Part shown: piece by piece, positions 13,806 through 24,810 of the stretch
How the letters are laid out: every line of letters starts with the position of its first letter
Numbering within the stretch: position 1 is the stretch's first letter
Assembly: GCA_001723645.1 (NCBI GenBank)
Contig: MDLC01000034.1
Location: 1 to 35,810, forward strand
DNA: 35,810 nt
Source of the DNA: Candidatus Endobugula sertula
Lineage (GTDB): Bacteria; Pseudomonadota; Gammaproteobacteria; Pseudomonadales; Cellvibrionaceae
Reading direction: 5' to 3'
Translations under genes and position numbers: made by a program
Notes under the pieces: model-generated
Told to the model about the DNA's origin: nothing
Databases searched by the model: none
Seen by the model: the letters and a program-made list of their open reading frames with translations, nothing else

Positions 13806-14828
13806 ATGGTAGTGAAAAGGACATGGGTAGTGTTCATTGTTCTGAGCAGTGCATGGTTTTCTAGTGTTTCTCTGGCTGAACAGGTTAATGTCTATTCAGC
13901 ACGTAAAGAGGCATTAATTGAACCAATGCTTGATGAATTTAGTCAGCAAACGGGGATAAAGGTTAATTTGATTACCGGGAAAGCAGATGCCTTGCTAACC
14001 CGTTTACGTCTGGAAGGTCGAGCGAGTCCTGCAGATGTTTTTATTACGGTTGATGCAGGTCGTTTGCATCGGGCGAAAGTTGCTAAGGTATTGCAGGTGA
14101 TTAAAAGTCCCGTGCTAGATAGAGTGGTTCCGACAAACCTGAGAGATATCGATGGTTATTGGTTTGGTCTATCACAGCGTGCGCGCCCGATTTTTTATGT
14201 TAAAGGTAAACTCGATCCCACAGAGTTATCAAATTATGAGGCGCTAGCAGATAAAAAGTGGCAGGGACGTATTTGTATGCGCTCCTCCAATAATGTTTAC
14301 AATCAGTCTCTGGTCGCCTCTATGGTTATTGCAACGGGTAAACAGGCTACTCAGAAATGGTTAAATGCTTTTGTTCGTAATTTTGCTCGCCCTCCTGCTG
14401 GAGGGGATGTGGATCAGCTGAAAGCATTGGCGGCAGGGTTGTGTGATGTGGCTATTGCTAATACGTATTATTTTGGTCGTTTGTCCAATAGTTTACGTAA
14501 AGAAGATCAGGAACTGGCTGAGCAGTTAGCTATTTTTTGGCCCAATCAGCAGGGTCGTGGAACGCATGTGAATGTGAGTGGCGTGGGCATGACGGCGCAT
14601 GCTAAAAATAAAGAAAATGCTTTACAACTCATTGAATTTCTTGTGTCCGATGAAGCCCAGGAGTGGTATGCTGCAATGAATAGTGAATACCCTGTTGTGT
14701 CTGATGTAGCGATTGCGCCGACCTTACAACGGTGGGGTGAATTCAAGCAGGATACCATCGATTTAAGTCAGTTGGGTCTGCATAACCGTGCAGCGGTAGA
14801 ATTAATGGATCGCGCTGGTTGGAAGTAG
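13806..14828 (+). CDS. fbpA: Ferric iron ABC transporter, periplasmic binding protein
   Basis: A 340-residue binding protein with a signal peptide (about 1-24, ending SLA) and mature start EQVNVYSARKE, typical of FbpA/FutA/HitA. The paired tyrosines that bind Fe(III) are Tyr221-Tyr222 in ANTYYFGRL, with Tyr30 in the VYSAR motif. It would capture ferric iron in the periplasm and deliver it to the permease encoded next. AAGGTG precedes the ATG. A terminator follows the gene, which would favour higher expression of this subunit. fbpA is used as a family symbol. Confidence 0.93.
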   Translation: MVVKRTWVVFIVLSSAWFSSVSLAEQVNVYSARKEALIEPMLDEFSQQTGIKVNLITGKADALLTRLRLEGRASPADVFITVDAGRLHRAKVAKVLQVIKSPVLDRVVPTNLRDIDGYWFGLSQRARPIFYVKGKLDPTELSNYEALADKKWQGRICMRSSNNVYNQSLVASMVIATGKQATQKWLNAFVRNFARPPAGGDVDQLKALAAGLCDVAIANTYYFGRLSNSLRKEDQELAEQLAIFWPNQQGRGTHVNVSGVGMTAHAKNKENALQLIEFLVSDEAQEWYAAMNSEYPVVSDVAIAPTLQRWGEFKQDTIDLSQLGLHNRAAVELMDRAGWK

Positions 14829-14864
14829 AGCCGAAGCGTACAATAGCTGCTTATTGTGTTCCGT

Positions 14865-14890
14865 AAAGTGTCCATTAGGGCACTTTTTTT
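14865..14890 (+). terminator. Intra-operon terminator after the binding-protein gene
   Basis: Stem AAAGTGTCC / GGGCACTTT (9 bp including one G-U), loop ATTA, followed by a T-run. It lies between the binding-protein and permease genes, as is common where the binding protein is needed in excess. Confidence 0.75.
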
Positions 14891-14912
14891 GTATTAATTG
14901 TTACTGTTTTTA

Positions 14913-16589
14913 ATGAAGGTTGTGAAACAATATTTTTCCTCTTTAAGCATTTTTAGCAAACCTTTGGCTGTGTTGGCGGTTGTCGTTTCGTTACTCCTGA
15001 CCTTGCCTGTGATGACGGTTGTTAGTCAGTGGTTTCATGGCTCGTTTGATGTTTGGGGGCATTTATCAGAAACGGTATTGTGGGGATATTTGGTGAGTTC
15101 CTGGTGGTTAAGCCTGGGGGTTGGTCTTGGGGTCTTGATGATAGGCGTTCCTGCTGCTTGGTTGACTAGCTTATGTGACTTCCCAGGCCAACGGTTTTTT
15201 ACCTGGGCTTTATTATTACCCTTGGCGGTTCCTGCTTATATTATTGCGTATACTTATACGGGAATACTGGATTTTGCCGGACCCATACAAACCGCTATTC
15301 GTAGCTGGGTGGGTATTGAAAATACTCCGTTATGGTTGTTTAACATTCGTTCTTTGCCTGGAGCGATTGTGATGTTAACGCTGGTACTTTACCCCTATGT
15401 GTATTTATTGGCGCGTACTGCTTTTTTGGAACAGTCTGCCAGTATCGTTGAGGTTAGCAAAACATTAGGTTATAGCTACCGGCAGACTACCTTACATCTG
15501 GTTCTGCCTATGGCGCGCCCAGCAATTATTGCGGGTTTAACCTTGGCTTTGATGGAAACGTTGGCAGACTTTGGTACGGTTCAGTATTTTGGTGTCAGCA
15601 CATTTACTACGGGGATTTTTCGAGCGTTCTACGGTTTTGGTGATATGGCGGCAGCCTCTCAACTCTCTTCTGTTTTATTGGGTGTTGTGATTTTGCTGAT
15701 AGTATTGGAACGTTACTCTCGTCGCCAGACTCGCTATCATACCGTTAAAGGTAAAATAGCACAGCGCATTCCTCTGACGGGTTCCAAAGCCTTGCTGGCG
15801 ATGGTTGCCTGCGGTTTACCTTTTGTCTTGGGGTTTTTAATCCCTGCGGTGCAGTTACTTTACTGGTCTTTGGTAAAAGCAGAAATTGATAAAGATTTTG
15901 TCGCTCTGGCCTGGAATTCATTTTATCTGGCTTTTATAGCGTCCGTTATTGCGGTGGTATTGGCGGTGGTATTGGCTTACGCCAAACGTTTTTACCAGCG
16001 TAAGAGAATAGTCGTTTGCGCAGCTTCAATCAGTAGTATGGGATATGCGTTACCGGGCACTATTATTGCCATTGGAGTGATTGTCCCCTTTTCATGGTTG
16101 GATCATCAACTGATCATTTTTGCTGAACAGTGGTTGAACATTGATATAGGCTTATTGTTTTCTGGGACCCTGATGGTGTTATTATTTGCTTATACCGTGC
16201 GCTTTTTAGCCGTATCGTTAGGGACTGTGGATAGCGGTTTGCAGAAGATAAAGCCTCACTTGGATCAGGCTGCCAGCTTATCAGGATATCGTCCCTTGAC
16301 GGTGTTGCGTAAAATTCATGTTCCCTTACTGAGAGGTTCATTATTAACGGCGCTGTTAATTGTTTTTGTGGATGTCTTAAAAGAATTGCCAGCGACTCTG
16401 ATTTTACGTCCGTTTAATTTTAATACTCTGGCGGTTAGAGCTTATGAATTGGCGTCTGATGAACGCTTAATTGATGCTGCGCCTGCTTCATTATTGATTG
16501 TTCTGGTGGGTTTGTTACCCGTTGTTTTGTTAAGTCGTTCTATTAACTATAGTAGGCAATCCCACATAAACTCTACGAGTAAATCGTGA
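14913..16589 (+). CDS. fbpB: Ferric iron ABC transporter, permease
   Basis: A 558-residue membrane protein with about 12 hydrophobic segments in two homologous halves, the fused permease type of FbpB/HitB. Each half has the ABC-contact EAA-like loop: VEVSKTLGYSYRQTTLHLVLP in the first, and DQAASLSGYRPLTVLRKIHVP in the second. I start it at the ATG at 14913 instead of the in-frame TTG at 14898; the Shine-Dalgarno is poor either way. The stop codon overlaps the start of the ATPase gene (GTGA). Moves Fe(III) across the inner membrane. Confidence 0.93.
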   Translation: MKVVKQYFSSLSIFSKPLAVLAVVVSLLLTLPVMTVVSQWFHGSFDVWGHLSETVLWGYLVSSWWLSLGVGLGVLMIGVPAAWLTSLCDFPGQRFFTWALLLPLAVPAYIIAYTYTGILDFAGPIQTAIRSWVGIENTPLWLFNIRSLPGAIVMLTLVLYPYVYLLARTAFLEQSASIVEVSKTLGYSYRQTTLHLVLPMARPAIIAGLTLALMETLADFGTVQYFGVSTFTTGIFRAFYGFGDMAAASQLSSVLLGVVILLIVLERYSRRQTRYHTVKGKIAQRIPLTGSKALLAMVACGLPFVLGFLIPAVQLLYWSLVKAEIDKDFVALAWNSFYLAFIASVIAVVLAVVLAYAKRFYQRKRIVVCAASISSMGYALPGTIIAIGVIVPFSWLDHQLIIFAEQWLNIDIGLLFSGTLMVLLFAYTVRFLAVSLGTVDSGLQKIKPHLDQAASLSGYRPLTVLRKIHVPLLRGSLLTALLIVFVDVLKELPATLILRPFNFNTLAVRAYELASDERLIDAAPASLLIVLVGLLPVVLLSRSINYSRQSHINSTSKS

Positions 16590-17662
16590 TCATGCCGATG
16601 GGCAATGTTGCTAATTTGGTTCAATTATCGATTGACGATATTACAGTAGGCTACGATGGGTTGCCTGTTGTGCAGGATATTTCTCTGACATTAGGTAATG
16701 GTCAAATTGGTTGTTTACTAGGGCCTAGTGGTTGTGGCAAATCGACATTGTTACGAGCCATTGCTGGTTTCGAACCAGTCATAATGGGCGATATTACAAT
16801 GGAGGGGAAGCTGCTGTCTTCGGTGACAATGACGGTGCCCCCTGAGCAACGTCAAATAGGTATGGTATTTCAGGATTTGGCCTTATTCCCACATCTCTCT
16901 ATTGCTGAAAATATTTCTTTTGGTTTACGTGGATGGTCTACGGCTGAAAAGGCAGTCAGGGTAAAAGAATTATTAGCGTTGGTCGGTTTGCCTAGTATGG
17001 AAAATCGTTATCCACATTTACTGTCTGGTGGTCAGCAACAACGTATTGCTCTGGCCAGAGCAATGGCCCCCAAGCCCAAGTTATTGCTCCTGGATGAGCC
17101 TTTTTCTGGTCTTGATGCGTCGCTCCGTGAGGTACTGATACCCGAAGTGCGGGATATGCTATTGCAGGAGAATGTGAGTGTCTTATTGGTCACTCATGAT
17201 CAGATGGAAGCCTTTGCAATGGCAGATAAGGTAGCGGTCATGCAGGCAGGGAAAATTCACCAATGTGACAGTGCTTTTAATATTTATCATGAGCCGAAAA
17301 CGCGTTTTGTGGCAGATTTTGTTGGGCAGGGTGAGTTTTTACGGGCAACGATCGTTGATGAGTTTTCTGTGGATTCTGCCTTGGGTTTATTGCGTTCACC
17401 CCATGCTCACGGGTTTGTGAAAAATCAATCTGTTGATATTCTAGTGAGACCTGATGATGTGCTGCATGATGATGACAGTGATGTTACGGCAGAGATTGTG
17501 ACTAAACAATTTCGTGGTTCACATTTTTTATATCAGGTGGTTTTACCCTCCAGACAAAAACTATATTGCTTTGCGTCTTCCCATCACAATCATGCTTTGG
17601 GTGAAGCGATTGGCATTAAGTTGGACTTAGATCACTTGGTGATGTTTGCTGAATCAAGTTGA
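16586..17662 (+). CDS. fbpC: Ferric iron ABC transporter, ATP-binding subunit
   Basis: A 358-residue ATPase with all ABC motifs: Walker A GPSGCGKST (46-54), Q-loop VFQDLALFPH (94-103), signature LSGGQQQR (146-153), Walker B LLLLDEP (166-172) and switch His204. The C-terminal about 110 residues form the TOBE-like regulatory domain of the CUT1/FbpC type. The GTG at 16586 overlaps the permease stop by four bases; ATGs at 16592 and 16598 are alternatives. It energises the FbpAB system. A weak terminator-like structure follows about 70 bases later. Confidence 0.93.
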   Translation: MIMPMGNVANLVQLSIDDITVGYDGLPVVQDISLTLGNGQIGCLLGPSGCGKSTLLRAIAGFEPVIMGDITMEGKLLSSVTMTVPPEQRQIGMVFQDLALFPHLSIAENISFGLRGWSTAEKAVRVKELLALVGLPSMENRYPHLLSGGQQQRIALARAMAPKPKLLLLDEPFSGLDASLREVLIPEVRDMLLQENVSVLLVTHDQMEAFAMADKVAVMQAGKIHQCDSAFNIYHEPKTRFVADFVGQGEFLRATIVDEFSVDSALGLLRSPHAHGFVKNQSVDILVRPDDVLHDDDSDVTAEIVTKQFRGSHFLYQVVLPSRQKLYCFASSHHNHALGEAIGIKLDLDHLVMFAESS

Positions 17663-17705
17663 TAGGGAGTGATATGAAGGGGTAAAAAACGGTTATCTAA
17701 CATAG

Positions 17706-17754
17706 TCACCGTATTCAGCGGTGATGCTTTAGCCATATTTGAGGCTCCTTTTTT
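17706..17754 (+). terminator. Possible terminator after the iron operon
   Basis: A stem TCACCG/CGGTGA (17706-17724) is followed by a short stem AGCC/GGCT (17731-17746) and six T (17749-17754). The last stem is only 4 bp, so efficiency is doubtful; it separates the iron operon from the thiamine promoter. Confidence 0.4.
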
Positions 17755-17767
17755 CGAAACATAGTAT
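17739..17767 (+). promoter_or_regulatory. Candidate promoter of the thiamine operon
   Basis: -35 TTGAGG (17739-17744), a 17-base spacer, -10 TAGTAT (17762-17767). Transcription would start near 17774, about 30 bases before the riboswitch. Matches are moderate. Confidence 0.4.
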
Positions 17768-17805
17768 TAGACAAGTAGTACGCAAAGCAGTAAGATGACT
17801 ATCGT

Positions 17806-19854
<2,049 letters not shown>

Positions 19855-19887
19855 GTCCATAAGGTATAAAGCGTATAGGTAAACATC

Positions 19888-21060
19888 GTGAGATATAAGG
19901 CGCTTAAACCCAATTCGAGAGTGGCTATTGCTGGAGGGGGGCTACTAGGTCGTTTATTGGCATGGCAGTTGTTAGAACATGGCCATCAAGTTAGTGTGTA
20001 CGAAGCGGGTTCTTTAGTGGAGTCACCTTCTGCCGCCAAGACGGCAGCGGGTATGATCTCTCCTATCTCAGAGGCGATTGATACTGAGCTTTTGATGTAT
20101 GATTTAGGTATGGTGGCTTTACAACAATGGCCCAAATGGTTACAGCAATTGTTGCAAGCCATGCCGGACCAACCTGTCTACTATAGTCATCAGGGCAGTG
20201 TCATTGTTGCGCATCAACGAGACCAATCATTGTTGCATCAGTATCGTCAAGATATCCAGCGACAATTGCTTGAATGCGCACAAGGTCATTGGCTGGATGG
20301 GACTACGATTGCTGAGATGGAGCCTGATTTGGAGGCTTACTTTAGACAGGGTTTATATTTTCCTGATGAAGCGCATATTGATAATCGCCATTTATTACAG
20401 GTGTTATTAACACGTATTCAGCAACTGGGGGGCGAGTGTATTGAGCATACCCCGGTAGATACTGATGTATTTACCATTAGGGAGCGGTTGTCCTATACTG
20501 ATCAGCATTTTGATAGTGTGATTGATTGTCGTGGAGTAGGAGCTAAGCCACAGTGGAGAAATATTCGCGGCGTTCGTGGTGAAATATTGCGTGTAAAAAC
20601 GGATGAAGTGATGTTGCGCCGTCCCGTGCGATTACTTCATCCACGTTATCAATTGTATATTGTACCGAAACCAAATAGTGAGTTTGTTATTGGTGCAACA
20701 CAAATTGAAAGTGAAGACTGTTCGCCGATGAGTGTGCAATCAGCGTTAGAATTAAATAGTGCTTTGTATGCCATTAATTCTGCATTTGCAGAGGCCCGCA
20801 TTTTGGAAATGGATGTTAACCTACGCCCTGCTCTTAATCATAATCGACCTAATATACAATGTCAGCCTGGTTTATTACGCATTAATGGTTTATATCGTCA
20901 CGGATACCTAGTGGCACCTGTGGTGGTACAGCATACGTTGGCGCTATTATTAGACTCAATCACGCTAAAACACGACTTTTCAGAGATATTATTTGATGGG
21001 GGCGAAAGCGGGCAGTTAATAGAGGAAACACAAAGTGCTTACGCTATCGATGAACGGTGA
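19888..21060 (+). CDS. thiO: Glycine oxidase ThiO
   Basis: A 390-residue FAD-dependent amine oxidase (DAO family) that oxidises glycine to iminoglycine (dehydroglycine), the glycine-derived unit of the thiazole ring. The N-terminal FAD-binding Rossmann motif is AGGGLLGR (GxGxxG, Gly16-Gly18-Gly21). Conserved C-terminal features include RPALNHNRPN and the NGLYRHGYLVAP region. Starts with GTG at 19888 behind AGGT. It overlaps thiS by 26 bases. ThiO replaces ThiH, so the pathway is the aerobic version. Confidence 0.95.
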   Translation: MRYKALKPNSRVAIAGGGLLGRLLAWQLLEHGHQVSVYEAGSLVESPSAAKTAAGMISPISEAIDTELLMYDLGMVALQQWPKWLQQLLQAMPDQPVYYSHQGSVIVAHQRDQSLLHQYRQDIQRQLLECAQGHWLDGTTIAEMEPDLEAYFRQGLYFPDEAHIDNRHLLQVLLTRIQQLGGECIEHTPVDTDVFTIRERLSYTDQHFDSVIDCRGVGAKPQWRNIRGVRGEILRVKTDEVMLRRPVRLLHPRYQLYIVPKPNSEFVIGATQIESEDCSPMSVQSALELNSALYAINSAFAEARILEMDVNLRPALNHNRPNIQCQPGLLRINGLYRHGYLVAPVVVQHTLALLLDSITLKHDFSEILFDGGESGQLIEETQSAYAIDER

Positions 21061-21238
21061 AGCTGTTGTTCTAACAAGGTCGATTAATTTATCGACCTTG
21101 TTAGAACAGCAAGCATATCAGATGAAGAAAATTGCCGTGGCGATTAACGGTGAATTTGTTCCGCGTTCACGATACAACGATACAATGATCAATGACGGTG
21201 ATCAAGTGGATGTGATACAGGCAGTGGGGGGGGGCTAG
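21035..21238 (+). CDS. thiS: Sulfur carrier protein ThiS
   Basis: A 67-residue ubiquitin-like sulfur carrier. It ends in Gly-Gly (three Gly here), the residue pair that is adenylated and thiocarboxylated to feed sulfur to ThiG. The start GTG at 21035 has GAGG nine bases upstream and gives the usual MLTLSMNGE first strand; the ATG at 21050 would remove it. The gene contains a 21-bp hairpin at 21064-21111, and its C-terminal glycines are encoded by a run of nine G (21226-21234). No thiF homologue is in the window. Confidence 0.95.
   Translation: MLTLSMNGEAVVLTRSINLSTLLEQQAYQMKKIAVAINGEFVPRSRYNDTMINDGDQVDVIQAVGGG
21064..21111 (+). repeat. 21-bp hairpin inside thiS
   Basis: Perfect 17-bp arms (21068-21084 and 21091-21107, GTTCTAACAAGGTCGAT and its complement) enclose a 6-base loop TAATTT. 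Outward, four more pairs form, one of them G-U, giving 21 bp. It begins three bases after the thiO stop codon and 29 bases after the thiS start. Not a terminator (no T-run). Possibly an RNase III or mRNA-stability element. Confidence 0.85.
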
Positions 21239-21287
21239 TGTCTCCTTCCGTTAAACGTTTCGCTTCTTAACCAGCAATACTATTTTA

Positions 21288-22103
21288 ATGAAACAAAACG
21301 ACTCAATGACAGCACCAGATTCTGATCTGCTCAGCCTATATGGTGAAACCTTTTCTAGTCGCTTTTTATTGGGTACTGCACTATACCATTCTCCACAGAT
21401 AATGTGTGATTCTATTAAAGCGGCTAGTGCCGAAATTATTACAGTGGGTTTGCGTCGTCAGTCGCCAAAGAATAAGAGTGGCGAATATTTTTGGCAGTTA
21501 ATTCGTGATACAGGGTGTCGTTTATTACCTAATACAGCGGGTTGTAAATCGGTGAAAGAAGCGGTTACTACCGCAGAAATGTCTCGTGAATTATTTGAAA
21601 CGGATTGGTTAAAACTAGAAGTTATCGGTGATGATTATAATTTGCAACCTGATCCATTTCTCTTGGTAGAGGCTGCTGAACAGTTAATAAAAAAAGGATT
21701 TAAGGTTTTACCCTATTGCACGGATGATTTAATGTTTTGCCAAAAATTATTGGATGTGGGTTGCGAAGTTCTGATGCCCTGGGGAGCGCCCATTGGCACA
21801 GGCATAGGCTTAATGAACCCTTATAATCTAAAAACTTTGCGTGAGCGCTTGCCGAACACTCCCTTAATTATTGATGCTGGTATCGGTGCACCTTCACAGG
21901 CTTGCGAAGCCATGGAATTGGGGTTGGATGCTGTGCTGCTAAATACTGCAGTCGCAAAATCACCGCAACCTGAAGTAATGGCATTGGCCTTTGCTCAAGC
22001 GATTACGGCTGGACGTTTTGCTTATCGTGCCGGCTTGATTGAAAAACGTCAGACAGCTTTACCTTCTACTCCTGTAGTTGGACAGCCATTTTGGCATAAT
22101 TAG
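21288..22103 (+). CDS. thiG: Thiazole synthase ThiG
   Basis: A 271-residue TIM-barrel enzyme that joins deoxyxylulose phosphate, the ThiO product and ThiS-borne sulfur into the thiazole phosphate. The catalytic Lys109 lies in [11 protein letters not shown]. Phosphate-binding stretches are [13 protein letters not shown] and [12 protein letters not shown]. The start is uncertain: the ATG at 21288 lacks a Shine-Dalgarno, and an in-frame ATG at 21306 is possible. Lies 49 bases after thiS. Confidence 0.96.
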   Translation: MKQNDSMTAPDSDLLSLYGETFSSRFLLGTALYHSPQIMCDSIKAASAEIITVGLRRQSPKNKSGEYFWQLIRDTGCRLLPNTAGCKSVKEAVTTAEMSRELFETDWLKLEVIGDDYNLQPDPFLLVEAAEQLIKKGFKVLPYCTDDLMFCQKLLDVGCEVLMPWGAPIGTGIGLMNPYNLKTLRERLPNTPLIIDAGIGAPSQACEAMELGLDAVLLNTAVAKSPQPEVMALAFAQAITAGRFAYRAGLIEKRQTALPSTPVVGQPFWHN

Positions 22104-22168
22104 CTGTTCAGTAACAGATAGTTAATAATGTTTGATACCCCGCGTGATAATAACCTCATAATGACAAT

Positions 22169-23641
22169 ATGAATTTCAAAACCAAACCTATCGCCTGGAC
22201 TATCGCTGCTTCTGATTCTGGTGGCGGAGCAGGTATTCAGGCTGACTTAAAAACCTTCTTTGATTTGGGTGTACATGGCTGTAGTGCTATTACCGCGATC
22301 ACTGCTCAGAATACGCAAGGTGTTTATGCTGTGGATGTAACCTATGCGGATAGTTTACAGCAGCAATTAAGAGCACTGGTTGTTGATTTGCCGCCAGCAG
22401 CGATCAAAATAGGTGTTCTCCCCTCAGTAGAAGCTGTTGCGATAGTGATTGAAACGCTAAAGAAGTTGGGTCATTGCTCTGTGATTTTTGATACGGTTAT
22501 GGCTCCCACATTCGGTCAGGCTTTTTCTTCGGATGATCTCCTGCCAATTTTTTTTGAGTTATTACCTTATATTGATATATTAACGCCGAATATTCCTGAA
22601 GCTGAAAAGCTTACGGGTATCCGTATTGATGATTGTGAGTCGCGACAGCGGGCGGCAAAAAAATTATGTTCAATGGGTGCGACTGCAGTATTACTAAAAG
22701 GAGGGCATGGCGAGGGTGACTATTGCCAGGACCTGTATCTCTCCACGGATGATACTTTTTGGTTAAGCCAGCAAAAACACCAAACCCATCATACTCATGG
22801 GACCGGTTGTACTTTATCGTCTGCGATGGCAGCGTTTATTGCGCAGGGAAAATCGATGCGTGATGCGGTGGTGCTGGCGAATGCGTATGTCAATAAAGGG
22901 ATTCGTTTGGCACCGCCTTTGGCAAAGCAGAAGAGAGGGGCGGTTGTGCAAACAGCTTGGCCTGATGATTTGTCTGCTTTCCCCCAAATCAGCTTGACTG
23001 CCAAAGAGATCAATCTCGCTCCAATGCCGGTGTGTGAATCAAGACGTTGGGGTTTATATCCGGTTGTAGATTCTGTGGAGTGGTTGGAAAAACTCTTGCG
23101 TTTGGGGGTCAAGACCCTGCAGATCCGGGTGAAAGACATGCCTGAATCGGCATTGGAGGACATCATTAAAAAGGCTGTAGAGTTGGAACATCAATATCAG
23201 GCACGCCTGTTTATTAATGATTACTGGCAGCTGGCGATAAAATATAAGGCCTATGGTGTTCACTTGGGGCAGGAAGATGTAGCCGATGCGGATATGGAGG
23301 CTATCCGTGTAGCCGGTTTACGTCTTGGTATCAGCACTCATGGTGAATATGAGTTTAGTTATGCAGCAACCTTTAAGCCTAGCTATTTGGCGATTGGTGC
23401 AATTTTCCCTACAGACACCAAAGAAGTGATTGAAGTTGGCCTCAGCAATCTTTATCGTTGGGCAGGTATCCTTGATAATCATTATCCTTTGGTGGCTATA
23501 GGTGGCATCAACCAGAATAATATCGACAGCGTATTGGCGTCTGGAGTAGGTGCCATTGCTGTGGTGAGTGCTATTACTAAAGCGGATGATTATATTGCGT
23601 CGACCGCTCAACTGAATCAGATAATATCCAGATATAGTTAA
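22169..23641 (+). CDS. thiDE: Bifunctional HMP(-P) kinase / thiamine-phosphate synthase
   Basis: A 490-residue fusion. Residues about 5-255 are ThiD: ASDSGGGAGIQADLKTF near the start and the ATP/anion-hole HTHGTGCTLSSA near 210. Residues about 290-485 are ThiE, the TIM barrel coupling HMP-PP with thiazole phosphate: GLYPVVDS, LFINDYW, GVHLGQEDV, LAIGAIFPT and VAIGGINQ. Both halves look complete. The fusion delivers the pyrimidine diphosphate directly to the coupling enzyme. Last biosynthetic gene of the operon. Confidence 0.96.
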   Translation: MNFKTKPIAWTIAASDSGGGAGIQADLKTFFDLGVHGCSAITAITAQNTQGVYAVDVTYADSLQQQLRALVVDLPPAAIKIGVLPSVEAVAIVIETLKKLGHCSVIFDTVMAPTFGQAFSSDDLLPIFFELLPYIDILTPNIPEAEKLTGIRIDDCESRQRAAKKLCSMGATAVLLKGGHGEGDYCQDLYLSTDDTFWLSQQKHQTHHTHGTGCTLSSAMAAFIAQGKSMRDAVVLANAYVNKGIRLAPPLAKQKRGAVVQTAWPDDLSAFPQISLTAKEINLAPMPVCESRRWGLYPVVDSVEWLEKLLRLGVKTLQIRVKDMPESALEDIIKKAVELEHQYQARLFINDYWQLAIKYKAYGVHLGQEDVADADMEAIRVAGLRLGISTHGEYEFSYAATFKPSYLAIGAIFPTDTKEVIEVGLSNLYRWAGILDNHYPLVAIGGINQNNIDSVLASGVGAIAVVSAITKADDYIASTAQLNQIISRYS

Positions 23642-23652
23642 AGGCTAGTGTT

Positions 23653-24810
23653 ATGCAATGGGTTGATCAGTTCCTCAATTTTTTGGCAAAACCGGGTGCA
23701 CGGTTAGTGCATGTATTTATCATTGTGCTATGTGTATTGGCTTTTGATTTTTTTCAGAGGAAAATCCTACACAAACTACTTAAACACGTCGAAGATAAAA
23801 CAAAAAATTTCTGGGACGATGCTTTGTTGCACTCCGCGAGACGGCCTATTTCACTGGTCTTATGGATGGCGGGTTTGAGCATTGTTAACCAATTAATATA
23901 TCGTGCCGATGATCCCGAAATGGCTGAAATTATTGGAGCTACTAGTCATGTCGGAATCGTTATTGCCATTACTTGGTTTGTTGCTGAGTTTATCGGATTT
24001 TCTGAACGAAAGTTCATTACACAGCAACAAAAAAAACTACCAGGCGATGAAAGCCGTGTGGATAGTGTCACCATTGAAGCACTGTGTAAATTATTACGCT
24101 TATCAATTATAATTACCTCCGGTATTGTGATTCTTGACACTCTGGGTTTTAGCATTTCTGGGGTGCTGGCATTTGGTGGTATCGGTGGTATTGCGGTTGG
24201 CTTCGCTGCGAAAGATTTGCTATCCAACTTTTTTGGCGGTTTAATGGTTTACCTTGATCGTCCGTTTGCTGTTGGTGATTGGGTGCGCTCCAATGATAGA
24301 GATATAGAAGGGACAATAGAATATATCGGTTGGCGTCAGACGCGCATTCGTACTTTTTCAAAGCGCCCTATTTATGTTCCCAATTCAGTATTTTCCACTA
24401 TCGTGGTGGAAAACCCTTCGCGTATGTCTCATCGACGTATTTATGAGACTTTGGGTATACGTTATGATGATATTGGCTTAATGGACGCCATTGTCGATTC
24501 TGTGGTTGATATGTTGAATAATCATCCTGATATAGATACTACGCAAACAATGATTGTCAACTTTAATGCATTCTCCTCTTCCTCAATCGATTTTTTCGTT
24601 TATACCTTTACCAAAACTACCGACTGGGTTAAATATCACGAAGTTAAACAAAATATACTGTTAAAAATAGCCAATATTGTGACAAAACACGGTGCTGAAT
24701 TTGCTTTCCCTACCTCTACGTTACATGTGTACAATGAAACCGAGCCCGCAGTGGCCCCTGAGTTGGCCGGCTTGTTTGATCCAAAACAGAACTCGGAACA
24801 AAAACCATAG
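23653..24810 (+). CDS. MscS-family mechanosensitive channel
   Basis: A 385-residue inner-membrane protein. Hydrophobic segments lie at about 17-35, 58-78, 92-112 and 140-155. The pore helix is the Gly/Ala-rich FGGIGGIAVGFAAKDLLSNFFGG, followed by the signature YLDRPFAVGDWV and a cytosolic beta/alpha domain. It opens under hypo-osmotic tension. It starts only 11 bases after thiDE, so it is probably in the thiamine transcript and thus subject to the riboswitch unless it has its own promoter. MscS family is certain; which MscS paralogue is not. Confidence 0.93.
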   Translation: MQWVDQFLNFLAKPGARLVHVFIIVLCVLAFDFFQRKILHKLLKHVEDKTKNFWDDALLHSARRPISLVLWMAGLSIVNQLIYRADDPEMAEIIGATSHVGIVIAITWFVAEFIGFSERKFITQQQKKLPGDESRVDSVTIEALCKLLRLSIIITSGIVILDTLGFSISGVLAFGGIGGIAVGFAAKDLLSNFFGGLMVYLDRPFAVGDWVRSNDRDIEGTIEYIGWRQTRIRTFSKRPIYVPNSVFSTIVVENPSRMSHRRIYETLGIRYDDIGLMDAIVDSVVDMLNNHPDIDTTQTMIVNFNAFSSSSIDFFVYTFTKTTDWVKYHEVKQNILLKIANIVTKHGAEFAFPTSTLHVYNETEPAVAPELAGLFDPKQNSEQKP

